From: Candidatus Gemmiger stercorigallinarum
GTDB taxonomy: Bacteria; Bacillota; Clostridia; Oscillospirales; Ruminococcaceae
DNA: 64,000 bases
Direction: 5' to 3'
Assembly (NCBI GenBank): GCA_019119495.1
Contig: DWWX01000021.1
Location: 1-64,000, forward strand
In this document: positions 55,081 through 64,000 of the stretch, piece after piece
How positions within the stretch are numbered: the first letter of the stretch is position 1
How the letters are laid out: each line of letters opens with the position of its first letter
Notes under the pieces: generated by a model
The model's input: the letters and a program-made list of their open reading frames with translations, nothing else
What the model was told of the DNA's origin: nothing
Database searches by the model: none
Program-made: the position numbers and the translations under genes

Positions 55081-55821
55081 TCAAAACTCTTTTTTCTTGT
55101 AGATCGCGGTGCTCAGCGCCCAGCTGGCGGCGTACAGCGCCGCACTGGCAAGCAGCATGACCAGGATCGTCCACTGAATGCGCCCGCCTTCCTGGATCGC
55201 AACGGTCAGGTTGCCGTACCAGACCTCCGTGCCGGGGGCCAGCCCGGCCGCCAGGTCCTGGGCCGCGCCCATCGGGCCGCGCAGGCCGAGAAAGCGCCCC
55301 AGACTTTCCTGCATCCCCTGGGGCAGGGCAAATGCCGCGGCGGCCAGGCCGCCCACCAGCATAAAAATGGCAAGGATCACCGCTGTGCGCGCCCGGTCGC
55401 TGCCAAACTTGTAGCCCAGCGGCATGCTGAGCGAAAAGTAAAAGCAGGTCAGGCAGGCCGCCGCCAGCAGCCCCAGCAGGACCTCCTCCGGCGAGCCCTT
55501 CGTCTCGCTGGGATCAAACACGAACGCCAGAAAGGCGATCAGGCAGCCGGCCAGGATGGCGCATCCGCCCAGGATAAACTTGCTGCCCACCATGGCGGCT
55601 GGGGTCACCGGCAGCGTGCGGCCGTAGACGTCCCAGCGGCTCTGCTCGTCAAAGCTGAGAGAAGTCTGCACATACAGCCCCAGCACAAACACCAGCGCAT
55701 ACAGCATAAACGACAGATCCAAAAGGATCGCCATGCCCAGATACAGCACAAGCAGCAGGATAAAGTTATTCTTGTACCGGGCCGTCATGGTGCACAGGTC
55801 CTTGTAAAGCAGGCCCTTCAT
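55081..55821 (-). CDS. ABC-2 type permease (first paralogue)
   Basis: A 246-residue membrane protein starting MKGLLYKDLCTMTARYKNNF, with six membrane segments and the end LSTAIYKKKEF. Its start overlaps the ATPase stop by four bases, so it is tightly coupled to it. An extra outer loop (about 180-215, GLRGPMGAAQDLAAGLAPGTEVWYG) distinguishes it from its sister. The two paralogues likely form a heterodimer. Confidence 0.88.
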   Translation of the reverse strand: MKGLLYKDLCTMTARYKNNFILLLVLYLGMAILLDLSFMLYALVFVLGLYVQTSLSFDEQSRWDVYGRTLPVTPAAMVGSKFILGGCAILAGCLIAFLAFVFDPSETKGSPEEVLLGLLAAACLTCFYFSLSMPLGYKFGSDRARTAVILAIFMLVGGLAAAAFALPQGMQESLGRFLGLRGPMGAAQDLAAGLAPGTEVWYGNLTVAIQEGGRIQWTILVMLLASAALYAASWALSTAIYKKKEF

Positions 55822-56684
55822 TGCTTTTCCCTCCCGGAATAAAACCGCATGATGTCGTCGATGCCGGCGTGGTCCAGCACCGCGCCGGGCAGCAGGCGGG
55901 ATACCTGTGCGCGGTCTTTTACCAGTGTTTCGCAGCCGAAATCGGTGCGGCGGGTGTGGATGATGCAGCGTTCCGGCAAAGCGGCCAGCTGCTCCTGCCG
56001 GCAGCGCAGGATGCCGTACTCGGCCAGAAGGGCGTCCTTGTCCTCCTGGAACAGCAGCCTGCCGCGGTGCAGGTAGGCGATGCTGTCGGCCACCTGCTCC
56101 AAGTCGCTGGTGATGTGGCTGCTGATCAGGATGCTGCGGCTCTCGTCCTGGATAAAGTCCAAAAACAGGTCCAGCATCTCGCCGCGGACTACGGGGTCCA
56201 GGCCGGCGGTGGCCTCGTCCAGCACCAGCAGATGGGGATGGTGGGCCAGCGCGGTGGCCAGGCTCAGCTTCATGCGCATGCCGCGGCTGTAAGTCTTGAC
56301 TGTCTTGGCGGCGTCCAGCCCAAACCGCGCCAGCAGGCCGCGGTAGGCTTCGCCGTCCCACCGGCCGCCAAAGATGCCGGCCAGGCTTTTGCCGATCTGT
56401 TTGGCGGTCATCGACTCGTAAAAATAGGCGTCCTCAAACACCACGCCCAGGTCTGCGCGGCTGGCAAGGTCGCCGGGCGCGCCGCCCAGCAGGGTGATCT
56501 CGCCGGCGTCGGCGGGGTTGATGCCGGTCAGCAGCTTTAACAGCGTGGTTTTGCCCGCGCCGTTTTCGCCCACCAGGCCGACGATGCTGCCGGCGGGCAC
56601 GGTCAAATCAACAGGGCCAAGGGTGAAACCGGGATAACGCTTCTCGACGCCGCGCAAAACGGCATTGCAGGCTGCGGTTTCCAT
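55818..56684 (-). CDS. ABC transporter ATP-binding protein, YtrB-like
   Basis: A 288-residue ATPase: Walker A GENGAGKTTLLKLL, a degenerate signature TYSRGMRMKLSLATAL (as in YtrB/ABC-2 drug-type ATPases), Walker B LLVLDEATAGLDP and the switch His in SSHITSD. The last 80 residues form the extra C-terminal domain of this class. The ATG at 56684 follows GGGAGG at seven bases and begins just after the GntR stop codon. Confidence 0.94.
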   Translation of the reverse strand: METAACNAVLRGVEKRYPGFTLGPVDLTVPAGSIVGLVGENGAGKTTLLKLLTGINPADAGEITLLGGAPGDLASRADLGVVFEDAYFYESMTAKQIGKSLAGIFGGRWDGEAYRGLLARFGLDAAKTVKTYSRGMRMKLSLATALAHHPHLLVLDEATAGLDPVVRGEMLDLFLDFIQDESRSILISSHITSDLEQVADSIAYLHRGRLLFQEDKDALLAEYGILRCRQEQLAALPERCIIHTRRTDFGCETLVKDRAQVSRLLPGAVLDHAGIDDIMRFYSGREKQ

Positions 56685-56686
56685 AG

Positions 56687-57058
56687 TCAATCCTCCCATA
56701 ATACATTCAGGGTATCCAGGACCTCGTCGTAGCTGACGCCGCCTGTTTTCGCCGCGTTGACGGCGTTCTGCAGGTGGGTCTCGACCTGCTTGAGCATCTC
56801 CTCGCGGCGCAGTTCGGGGTTCTGCGCCGCCACAAAGCTGCCCTTGCCGGGGGCGGTGACGATAAAACCGTCCGCCTCCAGGTCCTCATAAGCTCGTTTG
56901 GTGGTGATGACGCTGATGCGCAGCTCCTTGGCCAAAAGCCGGATGCTGGGCAGGGCGTCGCCCTCTTTTAATGTGCCGGACAGGATCTGCTCCTTGATCT
57001 GCCGCGTGATCTGCGCGTAGATGGGCTCCTGCCCGGTGTTGGAGATGTACAGCTCCAT
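56687..57058 (-). CDS. GntR-family repressor, YtrA subfamily
   Basis: A 123-residue regulator: winged helix (about 1-75, PIYAQITRQIKEQILSGTL, LPSIRLLAKELRISVITTKRAYEDLE) and a short helical tail, the YtrA form lacking a large effector domain. YtrA proteins repress their own ABC operon and respond to cell-wall antibiotics such as ramoplanin or vancomycin in Bacillus. It is the first gene here; TATA-rich palindromes cover the promoter. ATG with AAGGGAG upstream. Confidence 0.93.
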   Translation of the reverse strand: MELYISNTGQEPIYAQITRQIKEQILSGTLKEGDALPSIRLLAKELRISVITTKRAYEDLEADGFIVTAPGKGSFVAAQNPELRREEMLKQVETHLQNAVNAAKTGGVSYDEVLDTLNVLWED

Positions 57059-57156
57059 GGCGCTGCTCCCTTCGCTGGGTTTGGATGCCGCCGGCAAAGC
57101 CCTGCGCATTGGCCCTGCGGGCGGCATCCGGTAAGATTTGAACTGTTCATATCTTA

Positions 57157-57192
57157 TATACACAGTATATACGGTATATACACAGCTGTCAA
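57157..57192 (-). promoter_or_regulatory. YtrA-type operator and promoter of the ABC operon
   Basis: Minus-strand TTGACA-17-TATACT. GTATATAC elements occur twice within the spacer and -10, plus a related TGTGTATATA, the inverted-repeat style of GntR/YtrA sites. Autoregulation by the first gene is likely. Confidence 0.78.
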
Positions 57193-57243
57193 TAGGGAAG
57201 ATCCACTTTTTACAAGTCTAATTTTTTGAAATGAAAAACAAGA

Positions 57244-57280
57244 AAAGCAAGAGCATCTTGTAAAAAGATGCCCTTGCTTT
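57244..57280 (-). terminator. Terminator of the Lrp-GNAT operon
   Basis: Fifteen bp with one mismatch and a 5-base loop; on the minus strand followed by a T-rich tract. Confidence 0.85.
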
Positions 57281-57304
57281 GGCCAATATAATTTCCCGGC
57301 GGGG

Positions 57305-57739
57305 TCAATCTGCGCGCCGCCACACCATGGTCAGCTCCGGCTGGCCGGTGTCCGGGTCGATGCCCTCGGCGGCGACGGCAAAGCCCTCCCGCCGGTAAAA
57401 GGCCGCCGCGCGGGGGTTCTGCCGGTAGACGTGCAGCGTCAGCGCAGGGTGCAGCGCCTTGCACCGGTCCAGTAGCTGCCGGCCGACGCCCCGGCCGCGG
57501 GCGGAGTCGTCCACAAAGATGCCGGCCAGATAATCCCCCTGCAGGCCGGCAAAGCCCAGCACGGCACCGCCGGCCTCGTACACGTGCAGTTCGGCCTGCG
57601 GCAGCTGCCGCCGCACCTGCGGGGCATTGCCGGTCCAGTATTCGGCCGGCACAAAGCAGTGGGCCTGCAGGTTGGCGGCCAGCCAGATCTCCATGACCCG
57701 GTCCAGGTCGGCAGGGGCAAAGGGGCGCACCATGGTCAT
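57305..57739 (-). CDS. GNAT family N-acetyltransferase
   Basis: A 144-residue acetyltransferase. Motif A is GIFVDDSARGRGVGRQLLDRC (acetyl-CoA loop RGRGVG), motif B NPRAAAFYRREGF. It resembles YjaB/PhnO-type small GNATs; substrate unknown. The start ATG overlaps the Lrp stop by four bases (ATGA), so the two genes are coupled. Confidence 0.9.
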   Translation of the reverse strand: MTMVRPFAPADLDRVMEIWLAANLQAHCFVPAEYWTGNAPQVRRQLPQAELHVYEAGGAVLGFAGLQGDYLAGIFVDDSARGRGVGRQLLDRCKALHPALTLHVYRQNPRAAAFYRREGFAVAAEGIDPDTGQPELTMVWRRAD

Positions 57740-58185
57740 TCCTCCTCCGGGCGGCTTACCGGCACGCCGCGGTGCTCCACACAGGTGGAAAAGACGATCT
57801 GGGTGCGGGTGCGGCCAAACTGCTGCAGCCGGTTGATAAAGTGGTCCAGCTCCTGGGTGGAGGCAAACAGCACCTCGATCAGCATGCTGTAGTCGCCGGT
57901 GACGCAGTTGCACTCCACCACGTTGGGGCAGCTTTCGATATAGGGGTAAAACTCCGGCTTGCGCTGGGGGTCCAGTTCCAGGTTGATGAACGCTTTGACG
58001 CCGTAGCCCAGCGCCGGCGCGTCCACCTGCGCCTGGTAGCCCCGCAGCAGGCCCGCCTGCTCCAGCCGGGCAATGCGCGCCGACACCGCCGGGGAGGACA
58101 GAAACACCTGCTCGGCGATCTCCTTCAGCGGCGCGCGGGCGTCGGCCTGTAAAATATCGATGATCCTGCGGTCGATGCGGTCCAT
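57736..58185 (-). CDS. Lrp/AsnC-family regulator
   Basis: A 149-residue feast/famine regulator: N-terminal HTH (MDRIDRRIIDILQADARAPLKEIAEQVFLSSPAVSARIARLEQ) and a C-terminal RAM/ACT-like effector domain from about 65 (AFINLELDP, NVVECNCVTGDYSMLIEV). It usually senses amino acids. The ATG at 58185 follows AAAGGGG. Coupled to a GNAT gene. Confidence 0.94.
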   Translation of the reverse strand: MDRIDRRIIDILQADARAPLKEIAEQVFLSSPAVSARIARLEQAGLLRGYQAQVDAPALGYGVKAFINLELDPQRKPEFYPYIESCPNVVECNCVTGDYSMLIEVLFASTQELDHFINRLQQFGRTRTQIVFSTCVEHRGVPVSRPEEE

Positions 58186-58254
58186 TCCAAGGCCCCTTTC
58201 TTTGCAAAGCGCAGCCTGCCCCGCGCGGCACTGCCCGCGCAGGATGTTACCGCC

Positions 58255-58283
58255 ATTGTAGCACAGAGCAGGGGCGGGGTAAA
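58255..58283 (-). promoter_or_regulatory. Promoter of the Lrp-GNAT operon
   Basis: Minus-strand TTTACC-17-TACAAT. Confidence 0.65.
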
Positions 58284-58329
58284 GGGGCGCCGCCGGCAAA
58301 AGGCAGACTGCGCCGGCACTGCGGCAGCT

Positions 58330-60381
58330 TCACTCGTCCAGCGTCGGGTCATTCTCGCCGGTGGTGTCCAGCATCACCACCGAGCCTTTGCGTGCCTGCA
58401 CGCCCGCCTGGGGGTACTGGGCCACCACACGCTCGGCGTCGCCGTCGATGTGGGCTTCCAGGCCGTACTCCCGCAGCTTCAGCTTTGCGGCCGCAGTGCG
58501 CCAGCCGGTCACGTCGGGCACTGCGGCAAACAGCTTTTGCTGCTCCTCCTCGGTGTAGTGGGGCTCGATGCCGAGATAGGGCAGCGACTTTTCCAGCACT
58601 TCGGCGCAGACGGGGGCGGACAGCGCGCCGCCGGAGGTGGTCCAGCTGTGGGGTTCGTCCAGGCAGACCAGCACCGCCAGCTTGGGGTCGTCGATGGGCG
58701 CCACCGCCACAAAGCTGGCAATGCGGGCGCCGGCGTCCTCGCTGTCCAGCTTTTGGCTGGTGCCGGATTTGCCGCCCACCCGGTAGCCGGCCACGGCGGC
58801 GTTTTTGCCGGTGCCGTCGGTGACAACGCCCTCCATCAGCGTGCGCATGACGGCGGAGGTCTCCTCCGAGATGACCTGTGCTTTGACGGTGGGCTCGGTC
58901 TCCCACAGCGGCATGCCGTCGGCGTCGGCGGCGCCGGCCACCACATAGGGCTGCATCAGCCGCCCGCCGTTGACGATGGCCGCCACCGCCGTGATCATCT
59001 GCAGGTAGCTGACCTTGCTGCTCTGCCCAAAGGAACAGCTGGCCAGCTCCACCGGGCCCATCTTATCGGAGGTATAATACTCGCTGCGTGTGATCTCGCC
59101 GGGCAGGTCGATGCCGGTGGCCTCCCGCAGGCCGAAGGCAGCAAAGTAGTCGCAGAAGGCCTCCTTGCCCAGCCGCGCCCCGATCTGGATAAAGCAGGGG
59201 TTGCAGCTGACCGCCAGCCCCTGGGCAAAGGTCTCCAGCCCGTGGATGTGCCCGTTGGCGCAGCGGAACCGGGTCCCCGCCACGTTGATGGACCCGGCGC
59301 AGACAAACTGGCTGTCCGCCGTGCAGGCGCCGGTGTCCAGCGCCGCCGCGGCGGTGATCAGCTTGAACACGCTGCCCGGCTCGTACAAATCACTGATGGC
59401 CTTGTTGCGCCACTGTGCCTGCTGGGCGGACTGCAGGGCCTCGCTGCGGGCGTCGCCCTCCAGCGCGTCCACCGCGGCGCGCACCTCCCCGTCCACGATG
59501 GTGCGGGGGGCGTTGGGGTCGTAGTCGGGCTTGACGCTCATGGCCAGGATGGCGCCGGTGTCCACGTCCATCACGATGCCCACCGCGCGGGACTCCACGT
59601 GGTGCTCCTGTACGGCGGCGGACAGCGCGCTTTCCAGGTACCGCTGGATGTTGGCGTCGATGGTCAGCGTCAGCGTGGCGCCTGGGGTGGCTTCCACCAG
59701 GGTGCTGTAGCTTTGGGGCATATCGTAGCCCCAGGCGTCCTTGGCGGTCAGCACCCGGCCGTTCTGGCCGGTCAGCAGGTCGTCGTACTCCAGCTCCAGC
59801 CCCCACAGGCCGGCGTTGTCCACGTCGGTAAAGCCCAGCAGTACCCCCATAAAATCGCCCTCCGGGTAGATGCGCTTGGTGTCCTGACGGATCTGGATGC
59901 CCTCGGCGCCGTTTTCCACGCACCAGGCGCGCACCGCGTCGGCGGTCGTTTTGTCCACCCGGCGCTTGAGCAGGCAGTCGTTGGAGGTGCGGTCAGAAAA
60001 GGCCGCCAGCGTTTCTTCATAGTCGATGTCCAAGATCTCGCTCAGCGCCTGGGCGGCGGGCTGGACCAGTTCGTCGGCCAGGTCGCGGGGCGAGGCGCGG
60101 ATGGTCCAGCGGGTCTCGCTGGCGGCCAGCAGGGTGCCGTCGGCAGAGTAGATCTCGCCGCGCGCCGCCGGGATGACAGTGTCCCGCAGCTGCTGGTCGG
60201 CGGCGCGGTCGGCGTAGCCTTCCGGGTCCAGCACCTGCAAAACAAACAGCCGGGCCAGCAGCACGCCGAAGCAGACCACCGCCATCGCCAGGCAGAAAAA
60301 CCTGGTGCGGCGGCGCATGTGGCGGTCCTGCTCCGGCGTGATGTGCCGCGGCGCGGGCGCGGGTTTCGGGCGTGGTTTCAT
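58330..60381 (-). CDS. Class B penicillin-binding protein with PASTA domain (SpoVD/PBP2-like)
   Basis: A 683-residue transpeptidase. Basic tail, membrane helix at about 27-50, N-terminal dimerisation domain (RGEIYSADGTLLAAS), then the penicillin-binding core: SxxK in YEPGSVFKLI, SxN in LAVSCNPCF, KSG in VGGKSGTSQK. The last 65 residues form a PASTA domain (VPDVTGWRTAAAKLKLREYGL). It is the cross-linking enzyme for septum or spore cortex; which of FtsI/PBP2B or SpoVD cannot be decided, since the mur/mra neighbours are absent. The ATG at 60381 is preceded by AAGGAGG, ten bases or more upstream. Confidence 0.93.
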   Translation of the reverse strand: MKPRPKPAPAPRHITPEQDRHMRRRTRFFCLAMAVVCFGVLLARLFVLQVLDPEGYADRAADQQLRDTVIPAARGEIYSADGTLLAASETRWTIRASPRDLADELVQPAAQALSEILDIDYEETLAAFSDRTSNDCLLKRRVDKTTADAVRAWCVENGAEGIQIRQDTKRIYPEGDFMGVLLGFTDVDNAGLWGLELEYDDLLTGQNGRVLTAKDAWGYDMPQSYSTLVEATPGATLTLTIDANIQRYLESALSAAVQEHHVESRAVGIVMDVDTGAILAMSVKPDYDPNAPRTIVDGEVRAAVDALEGDARSEALQSAQQAQWRNKAISDLYEPGSVFKLITAAAALDTGACTADSQFVCAGSINVAGTRFRCANGHIHGLETFAQGLAVSCNPCFIQIGARLGKEAFCDYFAAFGLREATGIDLPGEITRSEYYTSDKMGPVELASCSFGQSSKVSYLQMITAVAAIVNGGRLMQPYVVAGAADADGMPLWETEPTVKAQVISEETSAVMRTLMEGVVTDGTGKNAAVAGYRVGGKSGTSQKLDSEDAGARIASFVAVAPIDDPKLAVLVCLDEPHSWTTSGGALSAPVCAEVLEKSLPYLGIEPHYTEEEQQKLFAAVPDVTGWRTAAAKLKLREYGLEAHIDGDAERVVAQYPQAGVQARKGSVVMLDTTGENDPTLDE

Positions 60382-60561
60382 GGCGGTTCCCCCTCCTTGG
60401 CCGGGATGCGGCAGAATGGCTCTCCCGCATGGATATGCGGCGGGGGAGGGGAGTATGCGGGTGTTACAACGTCGGATAGAATGGGAATGGATGAAAGACG
60501 AGAATGGAAACGGATAGAGAACGGTAAGCGGTTGCATTTTTGCGGAGCGGTATTTATTTCC

Positions 60562-60589
60562 GATATATCGGTTTGATGCTTATACGCAA
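60562..60589 (-). promoter_or_regulatory. Candidate PBP promoter with a palindrome
   Basis: Minus-strand TTGCGT-16-TATATC. The perfect palindrome CCGATATATCGG (60560-60571) covers the -10. Confidence 0.4.
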
Positions 60590-60622
60590 GTCCCCTTCTG
60601 CTTGATAGCAGAAGGGGACTTG
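60587..60622 (-). terminator. Hairpin after the DUF1700-like gene
   Basis: A perfect 15-bp stem with a 6-base loop. The minus-strand tail is not T-rich, but its place after the PadR/DUF1700 pair and before the PBP promoter fits a terminator. Confidence 0.6.
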
Positions 60623-60680
60623 TCTGTCTTTCCTATTTTTCATTTTGCGGTGCCAGCAGGCCCAACCGGTCGTTCCTGCC

Positions 60681-61241
60681 TTACGCGCCCAGCTGCTGCC
60701 GGGTGCGGCCTACCGCCCGCAGGTAGCGCACAAGCAGCCGCCAGCAGGCGCGGCCCAGCCAGAACAGCAGCGCGCCGGCCACCAGCGAGCAGAGGAACCC
60801 CACCGCCACCGGCGGCGTGTAGGGGCCCAGCTGTATGACGGTGTGGGGCACTTTGATGCCCAGCAGGTACCATGCTGCCAGGTCGATCAGGCCGGCCGCC
60901 GGCACTGCCGCGCCGCACAGCATGAACACCGGCCCGCAGATGCCCAGCACCGGGATGACCACCATGCCGCTCAGCCCTGCCAGGCTGTAAAAGGCCAGGA
61001 TGGTCAGCAGCCTGCGCCAGCCGCCCCGCTCCGGCTTGTCCAGCAGGTCGCTCAGATAGGCGCGGGCCAGCGCGTCGGGCCTGCCCAGCCGGCCCAGGAT
61101 GCCCTCCGTCGGCAGGCCGTCCGCCGCCATGTCCTGCATGGCGCTTTTGATCTCACGGACAATGTCCGCCCGCTCCGACGCCGGCAGCGGCCGCAGCTTG
61201 CGGTCAACGGTGTTCAGGTACTGTTCCAGAGCTTTGTCCAT
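60681..61241 (-). CDS. DUF1700-like (HAAS) membrane protein
   Basis: A 186-residue protein. The N-terminal 70 residues are a helical HAAS-type domain (MDKALEQYLNTVDRKL, SERADIVREIKSAMQDM, GRLGRPDALARAYLSDL), followed by three to four membrane segments (about 78-100, 104-125, 140-162). Such proteins are nearly always encoded after a PadR regulator, as here with a 3-base gap. Their role is unclear, perhaps in membrane stress. ATG after AAGGAGG. Confidence 0.85.
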   Translation of the reverse strand: MDKALEQYLNTVDRKLRPLPASERADIVREIKSAMQDMAADGLPTEGILGRLGRPDALARAYLSDLLDKPERGGWRRLLTILAFYSLAGLSGMVVIPVLGICGPVFMLCGAAVPAAGLIDLAAWYLLGIKVPHTVIQLGPYTPPVAVGFLCSLVAGALLFWLGRACWRLLVRYLRAVGRTRQQLGA

Positions 61242-61244
61242 CGG

Positions 61245-61580
61245 TCATTCCTCCTTGTTCAGCCGGGCGACGGCGTCCAGCAGGCTGGCCCAGTCGGCGC
61301 GCATGGCCTGCAGATATTCCTCGCCGGCGGGAGTCAGGGCGTAATACTTGCGCGGCGGCAGCCCCTTGGCGGTGTCCTGCCAGCTGGCCGTAAGGCAGCC
61401 GTCCTTCTGCAGCCGGCGCAGCAGGGGATAGACGGTGCTCTCGGTGGCGGTGGTGACCGCGCACCGCCCCAGCCGCTGCAAAATCTCGTACCCGTAGCAG
61501 GGGCGCCGGTGCAGCATCAGCAAAATGCAGTATTCCAGCGTGCCGCGCCGAAGCTGGCTGCGCCAATCCTCAATGTTCAT
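61245..61580 (-). CDS. PadR-family transcriptional regulator
   Basis: A 111-residue winged-helix repressor: LRRGTLEYCILLMLHRRPCYGYEILQRL, then ESTVYPLLRRLQKDGCLTASWQ and RKYYALTPAGEEYL, the full PadR pattern, with the short C-terminal helix of subfamily 2. The ATG at 61580 follows AAAGGGAG. It likely represses its own operon through GTAC-containing repeats at the promoter. Confidence 0.95.
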   Translation of the reverse strand: MNIEDWRSQLRRGTLEYCILLMLHRRPCYGYEILQRLGRCAVTTATESTVYPLLRRLQKDGCLTASWQDTAKGLPPRKYYALTPAGEEYLQAMRADWASLLDAVARLNKEE

Positions 61581-61622
61581 GCCGGGCTCCCTTTCTGTCG
61601 AGTACTGCTTTGGTATGGGTAC

Positions 61623-61651
61623 ATCGTACCACACAGTACTATGCGTGTCAA
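61623..61651 (-). promoter_or_regulatory. Promoter and probable PadR operator
   Basis: Minus-strand TTGACA-17-TACGAT. Within the spacer and after the -10, AGTACT, GGTAC and GTACC words alternate at about 8-10 bases, like PadR half-sites (ATGT/AGTAC type). The gap contains no gene. Confidence 0.75.
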
Positions 61652-61683
61652 GGCACTGCCCGGCAAAGCGCCGCGGCAAAAAC

Positions 61684-61714
61684 AAAAAGCCCCCGCGCCG
61701 GGCGGCGCAGGGGG
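61684..61714 (-). terminator. typA terminator
   Basis: On the minus strand a 10-bp GC stem with one bulged base is followed by five T residues. Confidence 0.88.
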
Positions 61715-61736
61715 TGCAGGCGGTAAAACTCCCGCC

Positions 61737-63566
<1,830 letters not shown>

Positions 63567-63687
63567 ATTCCTTACAGTACCCCTTACTATTTTGAATCGA
63601 TCCAGGTAACTTTCCATTGCGGCGCCGGCGCAGGACGGCGGTACAGCGCCAAAACCGTCCGCGTGGGCAAAACTCGCATACGAAATA

Positions 63688-63716
63688 ATCATACGTCACA
63701 GTACCCTGCTTGTCAA
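63688..63716 (-). promoter_or_regulatory. typA promoter
   Basis: Minus-strand TTGACA-17-TATGAT; near consensus. The leader is about 115 bases. Confidence 0.88.
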
Positions 63717-63719
63717 GAA

Positions 63720-63748
63720 TCGCAAAACAGTTTTTTCTGTGTTATACT
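63720..63748 (+). promoter_or_regulatory. Promoter of the pyrophosphatase gene
   Basis: TCGCAA-17-TATACT, with a second overlapping TATACT five bases on. It is divergent from typA, with the -35 elements only a few bases apart. Confidence 0.55.
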
Positions 63749-63884
63749 ATACTATATAAGTCTGCGCGGGCAAAAGTGTTCAATTTTACCGCCTGCTGCC
63801 GGCCCGGCGTCCCCGCCGGACGGTGCGGCCTTTCCGCGGTGCGGTCGGTGAAAAAGCGAAACTCTGCCCAAAGGGAGGTATCCC

Positions 63885-64000
63885 ATGTCAACCATGCCAA
63901 GCGCCAAGGTGTGGCGCAAAGTCAACGTCATCGGCCATGTCAACCCGGACACCGATTCGATCTGTTCGGCCATCGCCTACGCCTACCTGAAAAACCAGGC
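63885..64000 (+). CDS. ppaC: DHH-family manganese-dependent inorganic pyrophosphatase (3' end outside window)
   Basis: Thirty-eight codons are visible before the window ends. The segment VNVIGHVNPDTDSICSAIAYAYLK carries the DHH family II pyrophosphatase motif GHxNPDTDS with its metal-binding His and Asp residues. The ATG at 63885 follows AAGGGAGGT. Such enzymes hydrolyse PPi in the cytoplasm; some have regulatory CBS domains, which cannot be judged here. Confidence 0.85.
   Translation, partial: MSTMPSAKVWRKVNVIGHVNPDTDSICSAIAYAYLKNQ

Overview
This is a GC-rich, gene-dense chromosomal segment from a low-oxygen Gram-positive bacterium, most plausibly a Firmicute of the Oscillospiraceae (Subdoligranulum/Gemmiger/Faecalibacterium-like). 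The basis for that placement is two T-box leaders, FtsEX with a LytM-type hydrolase, a YtrA-type GntR/ABC operon, a UPF0735 ACT protein, a BofC-like protein, purine-rich Shine-Dalgarno sites, frequent GTG/TTG starts, and no outer-membrane genes. The taxon is inferred and was not searched. There are no rRNA or tRNA genes, CRISPR arrays, insertion sequences or prophage genes. The coding content is mostly core metabolism and envelope biology. The high GC creates very long antisense open frames, which were discarded.

Layout: (1) 1-6.2 kb, the end of a GH1 phospho-beta-glucosidase and a convergent ABC efflux pair with its own two-component system. (2) 6.2-11.3 kb, glmS and a two-gene glycan-initiation unit (CapD/WbpM-like dehydratase plus sugar-1-P transferase). 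(3) 11.5-17.5 kb, a CdaR-like regulator, then ftsE-ftsX, an EnvC-like M23 hydrolase, a 33-residue peptide gene and an S41-family protein that lacks its catalytic residues. (4) 17.9-24.7 kb, ksgA, an ACP/MaoC/SDR/GNAT cassette, a BofC-like protein and a class A PBP. (5) 25-29 kb, an ACT protein, hom, thrB and lysC. (6) 29-34.7 kb, a PadR-like regulator, a pit/DUF47 phosphate operon behind a terminator-bearing leader, MarR plus a cytidylate-kinase-like protein, and citrate synthase. (7) 34.8-42.6 kb, a complete F1Fo ATP synthase operon whose c subunit carries a sodium-type site. (8) 42.7-54 kb, a HAD phosphatase, a T-box-controlled cstA, prfC, a membrane protein, T-box-controlled valS, vanZ and folC. 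(9) 54-64 kb, a DUF4177 protein, a YtrA-like ABC operon with two paralogous permeases, GNAT/Lrp, a division or spore PBP with a PASTA end, PadR/DUF1700, typA and the start of a DHH pyrophosphatase.

The most notable points are the following. The S41 protein in the FtsEX/hydrolase cluster has Gly, Gln and Leu where the Ser, Lys and Gln of active C-terminal processing peptidases should be, and may be a scaffold rather than a protease. A CstA-family transporter is preceded by a T-box whose specifier aligns as AUC (Ile), using the valS T-box in the same window as an internal guide. The pit operon has an intrinsic terminator inside its leader. A four-gene ACP cassette without a ketosynthase suggests a dedicated acyl-modification route. 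Many promoters carry clear repeats that look like operators. All regulatory calls are made by eye from the sequence.
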